From Saccharopolyspora endophytica (lineage in GTDB: Bacteria > Actinomycetota > Actinomycetes > Mycobacteriales > Pseudonocardiaceae), in the NCBI RefSeq assembly GCF_018070075.1, contig NZ_JAGPXE010000014.1, positions 62,001 through 126,000 of the forward strand: 64,000 nt of DNA, given 5' to 3'. The position numbers were made by a program, and so were the translations under genes. A model generated the notes under the pieces. It was not told the origin of the DNA. It did not search any database and saw nothing but the letters and a program-made list of their open reading frames with translations. How positions within the stretch are numbered: the first letter of the stretch is position 1; the number at the start of each line of letters is the position of its first letter. This document shows positions 8,731 through 17,718 of the stretch, piece after piece.

Positions 8731-8943
8731 ATGGCAAACCACGTTCCGGAGAACGAGGTTCGGTGGACCAAGAGCAGTTACAGCTCCGGGAAGGCGCAAT
8801 GCGTTGAGACCGCGGCTGTTGCGGGTGGTCGTCTGGTCCGCGACAGCAAGTTAGGGGAGCGGAGCCCGATCCTGGCCGTCGGAAGCGACGAGTGGGCGGC
8901 CTTCTCGCGCAAGATCAAGTCGGGCGAGTTGAACCAGCGCTGA
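8731..8943 (+). CDS. DUF397 domain protein
   Basis: 70 aa. ATG 8731 is preferred over the in-frame GTG 8707 because GAGAGGGG lies just upstream and the domain starts directly with the family motif VRWTKSSYSSG. The rest follows the family: CVETA, VRDSK and EWAAFSRKIKSG at the C-terminus. DUF397 proteins act with an XRE/DUF5753 partner, which here is encoded immediately upstream. Their biochemical role is still unclear. Confidence 0.9.
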   Translation: MANHVPENEVRWTKSSYSSGKAQCVETAAVAGGRLVRDSKLGERSPILAVGSDEWAAFSRKIKSGELNQR

Positions 8944-8958
8944 TCACCGGCCCAGGGG

Positions 8959-8993
8959 TGAGCGCTCCCGGCCGCTCGAAGCGGGAGCGCTCA
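8959..8993. terminator. Bidirectional hairpin
   Basis: A perfect 12-bp stem (8959-8970 with 8982-8993) with an 11-nt loop lies between the convergent DUF397 and thioesterase genes. Confidence 0.7.
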
Positions 8994-9009
8994 GCCCTGA
9001 ACACCGAGG

Positions 9010-9813
9010 TCAGGCCATGGGCGGGGTCGCCACCGCCGTGACGTTGCAGTAGCCGAACGGGCCTTCGGCGTCCTGGAACGTCGTGGACGCCGTGGCCACG
9101 CCGTCCTGGCTGAGGTGACCGGTGGCCTCCATGCCGATCTCGGGTGAGGACGGCATGCGGCTGAGGGTGAGCGTGTAGTCGGCGTTGATGAAGCCCAGCG
9201 CGCCGCCCTTGGGCATGTTGGCCAGCGGGCTGGCGTAGTCCGCGGCGGTGGCCGTGCGGACGAACGGGGACATGGTCTCGCCCTCGACCAGGTCGTGGGT
9301 GTCGCGGAGCCAGGCCCGGCGGGCGCCCGCGTTGGACCAGTCGGTCGGGGCGCCGGACTCGTCGAGCATCCAGATGTCGAACGGCGGCTCCCACTGGCCG
9401 GCGGAGGCCGGGGGCGGGCCGAGTTCGGCGGGTGTGGGCATCGACCACGGCGGGGTGGTGGGAACCTCGCCCTGGGGCTGCTCACCTCGGCGGAGCAGGA
9501 CGGCGCTGCCTCGGGCGACCGCCTTCTCACCGGAGTAGATCGTGGCGTCGGCGACCCGGATGCGGCGTCCGTCGCGAACCCGCTGCGTCTCGACGCGGAC
9601 CGGTTCGAGCTGGGCGCTGCGGAACAGGTCGACCGTCAACCTGGCGAACTGGAAGTCCTCCGCGCCGTGCTCCAGCTCCAGCGACCGCGCCAGCAGGCCG
9701 CCGAACAGCCGGCCGTGCATCATCTGCGGCGACCACGGGCTGCTCGCGTGCGGGCCCGGGACCAGCAGGTTCCCGTCGGGGCGGAAGAACGGCTCACCGG
9801 TGATGTCGACCAT
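9010..9813 (-). CDS. Acyl-CoA thioesterase-like double hotdog protein
   Basis: 267 aa from ATG 9813. It has two hotdog halves. The first contains MMHGRLFGGLLARSLE and TVDLFRSAQLEPVRVE, the segments typical of TesB-like thioesterases of the actinobacterial 4HBT_3 type. The second ends with LTLSRMPSSPEIGME and a C-terminal strand. It probably hydrolyses acyl-CoA; chain length is unknown. Its gene is separated by 77 bp from the phosphatase gene upstream on the same strand. Confidence 0.75.
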   Translation of the reverse strand: MVDITGEPFFRPDGNLLVPGPHASSPWSPQMMHGRLFGGLLARSLELEHGAEDFQFARLTVDLFRSAQLEPVRVETQRVRDGRRIRVADATIYSGEKAVARGSAVLLRRGEQPQGEVPTTPPWSMPTPAELGPPPASAGQWEPPFDIWMLDESGAPTDWSNAGARRAWLRDTHDLVEGETMSPFVRTATAADYASPLANMPKGGALGFINADYTLTLSRMPSSPEIGMEATGHLSQDGVATASTTFQDAEGPFGYCNVTAVATPPMA

Positions 9814-9890
9814 GGGCGGAGTCTAGAACGCCGGACCCAGGACGTCCGATGTGCGCCTGGACACCGTGGCGCTGGGCAGGGTGGTGGCGG

Positions 9891-10379
9891 TCAGCCGCGA
9901 GGCTTGGCGAAGGTGGACGCGCAGGTCCAGGACTCGTCGGCGTCGGCCCAGGCGCGCTCGCTGCTGAGCAGGGCCACCGCCGAGGTCTTGAGCTCGACGG
10001 ACTCGCCGGTGAGCAGGTGGACCAGGTCTTCCAGGCCCGGGTTGTGGCCGATGATCGCGGTCGTCATCGCTTTCACCGGCATCTCCCGCACGATCGCGAG
10101 CAGCTGGTGCGCGGTGGCGTCGTAGATGCGCTCGTCGAAGCTGACCTGCGGTCCGGCCGGGATGTGCGCCCCGGCGAGTTCCCAGGTCTCGCGGGTGCGC
10201 AGGGCCGGTGAGCAGCGCACGGCCTCGATCGCGTAGGCGTTGTCCCGAAGCCAACGACCGACCGCGGGAGCGTCGCGTCGGCCGCGCTCGGCCAGCGGCC
10301 GCTCGAAGTCCTCCACACCGTCCGGGTGCGCGGACTTCGCGTGCCGGACCAAGATCAGCTTCCGCCGCGCGTTCGTCAT
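9891..10379 (-). CDS. SixA-like histidine phosphatase
   Basis: 162 aa from ATG 10379, with AGGA about 7 bases upstream. The histidine-phosphatase signature is LVRHAKSAHP near residue 10, where RHAK is typical of the SixA branch and not the phosphoglycerate mutase branch (RHGE). The second active-site His is in IIGHNPGLEDL. Members remove phosphate from phosphohistidine or small molecules. The target here is unknown. A 13-bp hairpin isolates it from phoD upstream. Confidence 0.85.
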   Translation of the reverse strand: MTNARRKLILVRHAKSAHPDGVEDFERPLAERGRRDAPAVGRWLRDNAYAIEAVRCSPALRTRETWELAGAHIPAGPQVSFDERIYDATAHQLLAIVREMPVKAMTTAIIGHNPGLEDLVHLLTGESVELKTSAVALLSSERAWADADESWTCASTFAKPRG

Positions 10380-10529
10380 GTCACGTCCTACGAGCTCGCC
10401 GTTGAATCGGCTCCAACAGTACCCAACGCCCACCGGCACCCGCGCTGCGGAAGGCCCGCGATGTCCGCTGGTAGCAGGTCTTCATCCGGTGTTGGCCGCG
10501 CGTTGGGCCCGGGGCGGGATCGTTCCACT

Positions 10530-10559
10530 GTGGAGGGTCGGGAGGCCCCGACCCTCCAC
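10530..10559 (-). terminator. phoD terminator
   Basis: A perfect 13-bp stem (10530-10542 with 10547-10559) with the loop AGGC lies 11 bp downstream of the phoD stop codon. Confidence 0.8.
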
Positions 10560-10570
10560 GGCTGCGCCCC

Positions 10571-12130
10571 TCAGCCCTGGATCAGGCCCGGCTTGCCTGC
10601 CTGGATGGTGAAGGTGGCGCGGTCGGACAGGGAACCGCCGGGGGCGGTGACCTGGTCGACGACGCGGTAGTCGGCGGTCCAGGAGTCGTGGGTGATGGTG
10701 TTGCGGACGTAGCCGCGCTTGCGGTTGATGAACTTGATGTGCGGGTTCTCCTGCAGCTGCACCGCATCGCTCGGGTTCTGGTCGGAGCCGTTGCCGCCCG
10801 AGGTGATCGAGGTGCCCACCAGCTCCACGCCGACCGTCGCCGAAGCCGGGTCCTCGAAGTCGGCCTTGATGTCGGCGGCGTAGTTGGCGTGCACGTCACC
10901 GGTGATGACCACCGGGTTCGAGACGCCGGTCATGCGGTCGCGGAGCAGGTTGCGCTCGGCCGGGTAGTTGTCCCACGCGTCGTTGCTGAACGAGTCCGCA
11001 TCGCCTGCGGCGAAGTCCCGCTGGCTGAAGAACACCTGCTGCGCCAGCACGTTCCAGCGCGCGGTCTGGCCGGAGAGGTTGTCCAGCAACCACTTCCGCT
11101 GCTCGGCGCCGAGGAGGGTGCGCTCCGGGTCGGCGACCTGCTCCGGCGGCACCTCCTGGTCGTCGCGGTACTGGCGGGTGTCCAGCAGGTGCACGTCGAC
11201 CAGGTCGCCGAAGGTCAAACGGCGGTGGATGCGGATGTCCGGTCCGGACGGCCGCTGCGCGCGCCGCAGCGGCATGTGCTCGTAGTAGGCCTGGAACGCC
11301 TGCGCGCGGCGTTGGCGGAACACCGCCGGGTCCTGGTCGGGCTCGGTGTCGGGCTGGGAGAGGTCGCCCGCCCAGTTGTTCTCCACCTCGTGGTCGTCGA
11401 AGACCACGGCCCACGGGAACGCGGCGTGCGCTGCCTGCAGGAACGGGTCCGCCTTGTACTGGCCGAGCCTGGTCCGGTAGTCGGCGAGGTCCATGATCTC
11501 GTGCGCGGGCACGTGCGGACGCCCGATCGAGCCCGCGTCGCCGCCCTCGTAGATGTAGTCGCCGAGGAAGGCCACCAGGTCCAGGTCCTCGTCGGCCATG
11601 TGCTGGTAGGCGGTGTACTGCCCGGCGACGTAGTTCTGGCAGCTGGCGAAGGCGAAGGAGAACGTGTCGAGGTTCGCGCCCGGCGCCGGGGCGGTCTTGG
11701 TGCGGCCGACCGGGCTGAGCTCGCTGCCCGCGCGGAAGCGGTAGAAGTACTCGGCGCCCGGCCGCAGGCCCGAGACCTCGGCGTGCACGGAGTGCGCCGA
11801 GGCGCGCTCGGCCTGCTCGGTGCCTTCGGCGACGACGTCGGTGAACCGCTCGTCGGTCGCGACCTGCCACTGCACCGGCACGACCTGGTCGGGCATGCCG
11901 CCGAAACCGTCCTCGGTCAGCGGCTCGGGGGCTAATCGGGTCCACAGCACCACGCCGTCCGGCAGCGGGTCACCGGAGGCGACGCCCAGCTGGAACGGCT
12001 CGCGGATCCGGCCGGTACCGGCACCGGCGGCACCGGCCAGCCCGGAGGTGCCTAGCGCCGCAACGCCGATCGCGGCCGAACCGGCCAGCAGCACCTGGCG
12101 GCGGTTGGGGCGGAAGGAGTTCGAGGTCAT
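10571..12130 (-). CDS. phoD: Alkaline phosphatase D, Tat-secreted
   Basis: 519 aa. The N-terminus has a twin-arginine signal, R10-R11 in RPNRRQVLLAG, followed by a hydrophobic stretch and an Ala-rich cleavage region, so it is exported folded by the Tat system. PhoD features follow: GVASGDPLPDGVVLWTRLAP, then FASCQNY, AFLGDYIYE, VFDDHEVENNW and VVITGDVHANY, which supply the Fe/Ca site ligands. It is a phosphodiesterase/monoesterase that frees phosphate from teichoic acids and other esters outside the cell. Length matches the family. A PHO box was looked for upstream but is not convincing. Confidence 0.93.
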   Translation of the reverse strand: MTSNSFRPNRRQVLLAGSAAIGVAALGTSGLAGAAGAGTGRIREPFQLGVASGDPLPDGVVLWTRLAPEPLTEDGFGGMPDQVVPVQWQVATDERFTDVVAEGTEQAERASAHSVHAEVSGLRPGAEYFYRFRAGSELSPVGRTKTAPAPGANLDTFSFAFASCQNYVAGQYTAYQHMADEDLDLVAFLGDYIYEGGDAGSIGRPHVPAHEIMDLADYRTRLGQYKADPFLQAAHAAFPWAVVFDDHEVENNWAGDLSQPDTEPDQDPAVFRQRRAQAFQAYYEHMPLRRAQRPSGPDIRIHRRLTFGDLVDVHLLDTRQYRDDQEVPPEQVADPERTLLGAEQRKWLLDNLSGQTARWNVLAQQVFFSQRDFAAGDADSFSNDAWDNYPAERNLLRDRMTGVSNPVVITGDVHANYAADIKADFEDPASATVGVELVGTSITSGGNGSDQNPSDAVQLQENPHIKFINRKRGYVRNTITHDSWTADYRVVDQVTAPGGSLSDRATFTIQAGKPGLIQG

Positions 12131-12245
12131 GCTCCACCTGTTCGGTCAGTTCGGGTAAACCGGACTGACGCTATGGAGCACAGATGACGTCCCGGCGAAC
12201 CCCAGGCGGATTCAGGACGGACTCTTGACCTGGGCAGAGGTGGGC

Positions 12246-12542
12246 TCAGCCCTGGGAGAGCTGGTCCAATCCCGCGCGGAGGTCGTCGAAGTTCATCACG
12301 GGAAAGACGTCGATCTTCGCCTCCAGGTTGGAGAAGAACGGGTCGAGCATCGACACGAGCTGGGACTCGTCGGCGATGTCGCAGATGAACAGCGCCGTGC
12401 GCTGGCCGTCCTGCGGCAGGAAGTAGGAAGCCTCGGGCTTGAGCTGTTCGTGAGCCCGTTCCATCGCCACCTTCATCGAGCCGTCGGCCACTGCGGTGTT
12501 GGCCGCCTGCAGGCCCGGCCTGATCCTGATGAGCATTCGCAT
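12246..12542 (-). CDS. Conserved small protein of unknown function
   Basis: 98 aa. ATG 12542 is chosen because the conserved-looking part begins MRMLIRIRPGLQ and GGAG lies 4-7 bases upstream. It resembles a ferredoxin-like alpha-beta domain of the muconolactone-isomerase or stress-responsive-barrel size: a strand, a long helix with ADGSMKVAMERAHEQL, then strands TALFICDIAD and KIDVFPVMN. No catalytic residue is recognised and no function is assigned. Confidence 0.6.
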   Translation of the reverse strand: MRMLIRIRPGLQAANTAVADGSMKVAMERAHEQLKPEASYFLPQDGQRTALFICDIADESQLVSMLDPFFSNLEAKIDVFPVMNFDDLRAGLDQLSQG

Positions 12543-12650
12543 GGTCTCCGCCCCCTGCCATCGCATCGCGGAGTGCCGGGTGGGCACCCCGTCGACCACA
12601 CCAGTGTCAGCCGCGTCCGGGAGCCCGGGGACCGGCCGAAAGTCCTGGCG

Positions 12651-13079
12651 TCAGGCGCGGAAACCGCGGACGTAACGCCGCTGCCAGGGAGTTTCGACCG
12701 CGCGGGGGTGGTAGTGGGCGCGGACGAAGGCCACGGCTTCGCCGGGCGGGACGCCGTCGAGGATGGCGAGGCAGGCCAGCGCCGTGCCGGTGCGGCCGCG
12801 GCCTCCGCCGCAGGCGAGTTCGACGCGTTCGCCGGGTGCTCGGCCCCACGCCTCGCGGAGGGCGTCGGCGGCGTCGGCGCGGTCGGTGGGGAGCCGGAAG
12901 TCCGGCCACCGCACCCAGCGGGAATCCCACTCGACCGAGGTGGGGCGGCGGCCCAGCAGGTGCAGCGCGAACTCCGGGCGCGGGCCGTCGGGGAGGGGTC
13001 TGCGCAACCCGCGTCCCCGGACCAGGCGTCCCGACGGCAGTGCCAGCACCCCAGGTGCGTCGGCGTCCCAAGCGGCCAT
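12651..13079 (-). CDS. Protein-tyrosine-phosphatase-like protein
   Basis: 142 aa from ATG 13079. The phosphatase loop CX5R(T) is visible as CGGGRGRTGTA with C90, R96 and T97. The preceding strand is GERVELAC. A candidate general acid is in the DFRLPTDRADA segment. The protein is shorter than classical PTPs, like compact dual-specificity phosphatases. It is divergent from a methyltransferase gene, and the intergenic gap is only 49 bp. Confidence 0.75.
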   Translation of the reverse strand: MAAWDADAPGVLALPSGRLVRGRGLRRPLPDGPRPEFALHLLGRRPTSVEWDSRWVRWPDFRLPTDRADAADALREAWGRAPGERVELACGGGRGRTGTALACLAILDGVPPGEAVAFVRAHYHPRAVETPWQRRYVRGFRA

Positions 13080-13128
13080 GCGAGGAGTTCTACCAACCTC
13101 CGCCGGTGGATGCGGGACACTTCGGGAC

Positions 13129-13914
13129 GTGGCGGTCGATGACACCTGGGCCGGGCTGGCCGACGAGTTCGCCGACGGGGCGTACGCCTCGGTCAAGGGG
13201 CGCGTGCGCACCTACGTGATCCACCGGCAGCTGGGGGAGCACCTGCCGCCGCCACCGGCGAGGGTCCTCGACGTCGGAGCCGGTGCGGGGCACCAGTCGT
13301 TCCCGCTGGCCAGGGCGGGTTACGAGGTCGTCCTGATGGACTCCTCGGCGGGCATGCTGGACAAGGCGCGGCAGCGGCTCCCCGAGGACGTTCGGCAGCG
13401 GGTCACCTTCGTCGAGGGCGACGGGGCGCACGCCTCGCAGGCGGTCGGCGGAGAGCGCTTCGACGCCGTGTTGTGCCACGGCGTGATCGGCTACCTCGAC
13501 GATCCCGAACCGGTGGTCGACCAGCTCTGCCGGTGCGTCGTTCCCGGCGGTCTGGTGTCGATCATGACCGGCAACGCCGGGGCGATGGCAGTGCGCCCCG
13601 CCCTGGAAGGGCGGTGGGCCGACGCGCTCGCCTCGTTCGACACCACCCGCGAGACCGGTGTGCTCGGGCTGCCGACCCGCGCCGACACCGTCGAGGAGAT
13701 CAGCGATCTCATCGACGCGCGCGGAGTCCGGCCCGTCCAGTGGTACGGCGTGTGGCTGTTCGTCGACTGGCTCGACCTCGGCGGAGCCGCGCTCGACCCG
13801 GACGACGCCGACCAGCTGCAGGCCGCGGCCGAGGTCGAGCTCGAAGCAGGTCGGCGCGACCCCTACCGGCAGCTCAGCCGGCTCTTCCACCTCGTCGGCC
13901 GCGCGGACCGCTGA
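13129..13914 (+). CDS. Class I SAM-dependent methyltransferase
   Basis: 261 aa. The GTG at 13129 is the first in-frame start giving a normal N-terminus; the longer frame runs antisense through the phosphatase gene. SAM motif I is VLDVGAGAG at residues 47-55, followed by an acidic end of strand 2 (VVLMDSS) and motif II/III segments FDAVLCHGVIGYL and VVPGGLVSIMT. This resembles the CmoM/UbiG-like branch. The substrate is unknown. No good ribosome-binding site is seen before the chosen start. Confidence 0.8.
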   Translation: MAVDDTWAGLADEFADGAYASVKGRVRTYVIHRQLGEHLPPPPARVLDVGAGAGHQSFPLARAGYEVVLMDSSAGMLDKARQRLPEDVRQRVTFVEGDGAHASQAVGGERFDAVLCHGVIGYLDDPEPVVDQLCRCVVPGGLVSIMTGNAGAMAVRPALEGRWADALASFDTTRETGVLGLPTRADTVEEISDLIDARGVRPVQWYGVWLFVDWLDLGGAALDPDDADQLQAAAEVELEAGRRDPYRQLSRLFHLVGRADR

Positions 13915-14069
13915 AACCGCGCCTCCACTCCGCGACATCCCCGTTGCCCGCCAGGCCGTCGAGGGACGAACCCCTGATCAGACGCGATGGGAACCAGACC
14001 ACCCCACGCGAAACCTCGAACTCACCCACGCCAGGACACTCCCGGAGAGCCCCTGGCCCGGCGCCCGAT

Positions 14070-14130
14070 TCGAATTTCGCGCGAAATTCGAGTCGCACGG
14101 CGAGGCTTCGAATTTCGCGCGAAATTCGAA
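14070..14130. repeat. Paired palindrome, copy 1
   Basis: Two perfect palindromes, 14070-14091 (22 bp) and 14107-14130 (24 bp), share the half-site TCGAATTTCGC and its complement. Their centres are 38 bp apart. The pair lies between the methyltransferase stop and the rhaB stop, 38 bp from the latter, and is the most notable content of this 254-bp gap. The same pair recurs at 30392-30451 and 59181-59240. AATTTCGCGCGAAATT is strikingly AT-rich for this genome. Confidence 0.9.
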
Positions 14131-14168
14131 TTTCTTCACCCGGGAGGGTGGCGGGGATCGGGGTGGTC

Positions 14169-15626
14169 TCACGGGGTTGGTCTGCTGGGGAGTCGGATTT
14201 CGGCTTCGTCCCAGGGACCCGTGCTTCCTCGCGGCGTGTAGTGGTCGAGGCGGTGCGAGGTGGCGATGATCCGGCGGAGCTCGGTCAGGTCGGCGACGTG
14301 GCCGGCCGCTTTGGCCTGGGTGAGGAGGTTTCCGGTGGCCGTGGCTTCGACCGGGCCCGCCACGACGGGGATGCCCAGGGCGTCGGCCGTGAGCTGGCAG
14401 AGCAGTTCGTTGCGGGCGCCGCCGCCGACGAGGTGGACGACGTCGACGTCCCGGCCGGAGAGCGCGGCGGCCTCGCGGATGGCGCGGCGGTGGGCCAGGG
14501 CGAGGCTTTCGAGGACGCAACGGACCAGAGCGCCCCGCGTCCGCGGAACCGGCTGATCGGTCTCGCGGCAGGCATCGGCGATGCGGGCCGGCATGTCGCC
14601 GGGCGCCAGGAACCGGGTGTCCTCGGCGTCGACGACCGCGGTCAGCGGTTCCGCCCGCGCCGCCTCGGCCAGCAGACCGGGCAGGTCGTGCGAGGTCAGG
14701 CCCCAGGTTCGGAGGCTCTCCTGGAGCAGCCACAGGCCCATGATGTTGCGCAGGAAGCGGACCGTGCCGTCGATGCCGAGCTCGTTGGTGAAGTTCGCGC
14801 GGCGGGCCTGCTCGGTGAGCACCGGGGCGGGCAGTTCCAGGCCGGTCAGCGACCAGGTGCCGGTGCACACGTAGGCGAAGTTCGGGGACCGGGCGGGAAC
14901 CCCGACCACCGCCGAGGCGGTGTCGTGCGAACCGACCGCCACCACCGAAGTGCCGGTCAGACCGGTCTCCTCGGCCACCGGCGGCAGCAGCTCGCCCACG
15001 ACGTCGCCCGGTCTGCGCAGCGGGGGCAGCAGCGACGGGTCGATGCCCGCGGCCCGCGCCAGCTCCGGTGACCACTCGTGCGTCCGCGCGTCCAGCAGAC
15101 CGGTGGTGGAGGCGTTGGTCAGCTCGGCCCCCACCTGGCCGGTCAGCCAGTACCCGATCAGGTCCGGGATCAGCAGCAGCACCTCCGCCGCCTCCAGCGC
15201 CGCGCCCTTCGACGCGGCCAGCTGGAAGATCGTGTTGAACGGCAGGAACTGCAAGCCGTTGCGGGCGAACAACTCCGGAGCTCCGAACGAGTCCACGAAG
15301 GACTCCGCGACCGCATCCGTCCGCGAGTCCCGGTAGTGGAACGGCTCGCCCAGCAGCGAGCCCGAGGAATCCAGCAGGCCGTAATCGACCGCCCAGGAAT
15401 CCACCCCGACCGACACCGGGCGACCAGCCTCGCGCAGCCCGATGAGCACCTCGCGGAACAGCCCGACCGCGTCCCAGTGCAACCCGTCCGGCAGCGGCAC
15501 CGGGCCGTTCGCGAACCGGTGCACCTCCGCGGTCTCCAGCCGCCCGGCGGTGAGCCGTCCGAGGACGACCCGCCCGCTGGACGCGCCCAGGTCCACCGCG
15601 GCGAACGTCGGCGACTCCGTCGTCAT
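14169..15626 (-). CDS. rhaB: Rhamnulokinase
   Basis: 485 aa. It belongs to the FGGY kinase fold. The ATP-binding phosphate 1 motif is AAVDLGASSGRVVLG at the N-terminus. DSWAVDYGLLD follows as in rhamnulokinases, and the adenosine motif VHLVGGGARNELLCQ is near residue 400. It phosphorylates L-rhamnulose to rhamnulose 1-phosphate. It is third in the rhaI-rhaEW-rhaB run, 12 bp after the aldolase gene. Confidence 0.95.
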   Translation of the reverse strand: MTTESPTFAAVDLGASSGRVVLGRLTAGRLETAEVHRFANGPVPLPDGLHWDAVGLFREVLIGLREAGRPVSVGVDSWAVDYGLLDSSGSLLGEPFHYRDSRTDAVAESFVDSFGAPELFARNGLQFLPFNTIFQLAASKGAALEAAEVLLLIPDLIGYWLTGQVGAELTNASTTGLLDARTHEWSPELARAAGIDPSLLPPLRRPGDVVGELLPPVAEETGLTGTSVVAVGSHDTASAVVGVPARSPNFAYVCTGTWSLTGLELPAPVLTEQARRANFTNELGIDGTVRFLRNIMGLWLLQESLRTWGLTSHDLPGLLAEAARAEPLTAVVDAEDTRFLAPGDMPARIADACRETDQPVPRTRGALVRCVLESLALAHRRAIREAAALSGRDVDVVHLVGGGARNELLCQLTADALGIPVVAGPVEATATGNLLTQAKAAGHVADLTELRRIIATSHRLDHYTPRGSTGPWDEAEIRLPSRPTP

Positions 15627-15638
15627 CCGCGCACTCCC

Positions 15639-17681
15639 TCAGCGCAGGAACGCCGCGGCGACACCCGCGTCGACCGGCACGTGCAGTCCCGTGGTGTGCG
15701 TGAGATCCCCGCCCACCAGCGCGAACACCGCCGCCGCCACGTGCTCCGGCAGCACCTCGCGCTTGAGGATGGTGCGCTGGGCGTAGAACGCGCCGAGCTC
15801 GTCCTCCTCCACGCCGTAGACCTTCGCCCGCTGCGCGCCCCAACCACCGGCGAAGATGCCCGAACCGCGCACCACGCCGTCGGGGTTGACGCCGTTGACG
15901 CGGATCCCGTGCTCGCCCAGCTCCGCGGCCAGCAGCCGCACCTGGTGCGCCTGATCGGCCTTCGTCGCGCCGTAGGCGACGTTGTTCGGGCCCGCGAACA
16001 CCGAGTTCTTGCTGGCGATGTAGACGATGTCGCCGCCCATGCCCTGGGCGACCATCACCCGCGCCGCCTCCCGCGAGGCCAGGAACGAGCCGCGCGCCAT
16101 CACGTCGTGCTGCAGGTCCCAGTCGGCGACCGTCGTCTCCAGCAGCGGCTTCGAGATCGACAGTCCCGCGTTGTTGACCACCAGGTCCACGCCGCCGAAG
16201 GCCAGCGCCGCGGCCCGGAAGGCCTCGGCGATCTGCTCCTCGTCGGTGACGTCGACGCGCACCGCGACGGCCTTGTCCGGTCCGCCGAGCTCGTCGGCCA
16301 GCGCCTGGGCGTTGTCGAGGTCGAGATCGGCCAGCACCACGCACGCGCCCTCGGCCGAGAGCCGTTGCGCGGTCGCCTTCCCGATCCCCGAGCTCGCCCC
16401 GGTGACCAGCGCGACGCGGGTCGCCAGCGGCTTGGGCCCGGGCATCCGGGCGAGCTTGGCCTCCTCCAGCGCCCAGTACTCGATGCGGAACTTCTCCGCC
16501 TCGTCGATCGGCTGGTAGGTGGAGATCGACTCCGCGCCGCGCATCACGTTGATCGCGTTGCGGTAGAACTCGGCGGCCACGCGCGCGGTCTGCGCGTCCT
16601 TGCCGAAGGAGAACATGCCGATCCCCGGCACCAGCACGATCGCCGGGTCCGCACCGCGCATCGCGGGCGAGTCGGGTTCGGCGAACCGGTCGTAGTAGGC
16701 GCGGTAGTCCTCCCGGTAGCGCTCGTGGAGCTCCTTGAGCCGGGCCACCACCTCGTCGAGGTCGGCGTCGGGACCCAGGTCGAGCACCAGCGGACGGACC
16801 TTGGTGCGCAGGAAGTGGTCCGGGCACGAGGTGCCCAGGGCCGCCAGGCGCGGGTGGTTCTCGCGCGCCAGGAATTCCAGCACCTCAGGTGCGTCGTCGA
16901 AGTGCCCGACCTGCGGGCGGTCGGTGGAGGCCAGGCCGCGGATCACCGGAGCAAGCTCGGCCGCGCGCCGCCTGCGCTGCTCCTCCGGCAGCGGCTCGAA
17001 GCCCTCGATCACCGGCCCGAACGGCTCGGGCCTGCCGCGCTCGGCGATGAACTTCTCCGCGGTGCGGATGATGTGCAGCGAGTTGCGCGCGCACTCCTCG
17101 CTGGTCGCGCCCCACGCGGTGATCCCGTGCCCGCCCAGCACCACGCCGATGGCGCTGGGGTTCGCCTCTTTGATCGCGGCGATGTCCAGGCCGAGCTGAA
17201 AACCGGGACGCCGCCACGGAACCCACGCGACCTGGTCGCCGAAGCACTCCGCGGTCAGCGCCTCACCGTCGGCGGCGGTGGCCAGCGCGATGCCGGCGTC
17301 GGGGTGCAGGTGGTCGATGTGGGCGGCCTCGACCAGCCCGTGCATGGCGGTGTCGATCGACGGTGCCGCGCCGCCCTTGCCGTGCAGGCAGTGGTCGAAG
17401 GCACCCACCATCTCGTCCTCGCGGTCCACGCCCGGGTAGACGTCGACCAGCGCCCGCAGCCGGTCCAGCCGCAGCACCGCCAACCCCGCCTCGGTCAGCG
17501 TCCCCAGATCGCCACCGGAACCCTTGACCCACATCAGCGGAACCGACCCACCGGTCACCGGGTCCGTGGCCTCGCCCTTGGCCGAGGCGTTGCCCCCGGC
17601 GTAGTTGGTGTTGCGGGGGTCCGCGCCCAGTTCGTGCGAACGCGCAAGCAGCGCAGCCACTTCGGGATGCGTCGAGCTCAT
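15639..17681 (-). CDS. rhaEW: Bifunctional rhamnulose-1-phosphate aldolase/short-chain dehydrogenase
   Basis: 680 aa, two domains. The N-terminal 400 residues are a class II aldolase domain with the metal-binding His segments HIDHLHPDAG and GGHGI. The C-terminal 250 residues are an SDR domain with the NAD motif VTGASSGIGKA and catalytic YGATK. The aldolase splits rhamnulose 1-phosphate into dihydroxyacetone phosphate and L-lactaldehyde, and the SDR part oxidises lactaldehyde. This fused layout is the usual one in Gram-positive bacteria and rhizobia. It lies 37 bp after rhaI and 12 bp before rhaB. Confidence 0.93.
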   Translation of the reverse strand: MSSTHPEVAALLARSHELGADPRNTNYAGGNASAKGEATDPVTGGSVPLMWVKGSGGDLGTLTEAGLAVLRLDRLRALVDVYPGVDREDEMVGAFDHCLHGKGGAAPSIDTAMHGLVEAAHIDHLHPDAGIALATAADGEALTAECFGDQVAWVPWRRPGFQLGLDIAAIKEANPSAIGVVLGGHGITAWGATSEECARNSLHIIRTAEKFIAERGRPEPFGPVIEGFEPLPEEQRRRRAAELAPVIRGLASTDRPQVGHFDDAPEVLEFLARENHPRLAALGTSCPDHFLRTKVRPLVLDLGPDADLDEVVARLKELHERYREDYRAYYDRFAEPDSPAMRGADPAIVLVPGIGMFSFGKDAQTARVAAEFYRNAINVMRGAESISTYQPIDEAEKFRIEYWALEEAKLARMPGPKPLATRVALVTGASSGIGKATAQRLSAEGACVVLADLDLDNAQALADELGGPDKAVAVRVDVTDEEQIAEAFRAAALAFGGVDLVVNNAGLSISKPLLETTVADWDLQHDVMARGSFLASREAARVMVAQGMGGDIVYIASKNSVFAGPNNVAYGATKADQAHQVRLLAAELGEHGIRVNGVNPDGVVRGSGIFAGGWGAQRAKVYGVEEDELGAFYAQRTILKREVLPEHVAAAVFALVGGDLTHTTGLHVPVDAGVAAAFLR

Positions 17682-17718
17682 GTCAAACCTCTCCGTGCTC
17701 AGCGGAACGGGAAAATCC

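Noticed and set aside
12131..12180. A possible PHO box before phoD
   Set aside because: The GTTTACC/CTGACC repeats at 11-bp spacing match the GTTCACC consensus poorly. Not strong enough to call.
14070..14130. CRISPR-like repeat-spacer-repeat (paired palindrome)
   Set aside because: Only two repeats per locus, a 16-nt spacer, no cas genes, and the repeat is a full palindrome.
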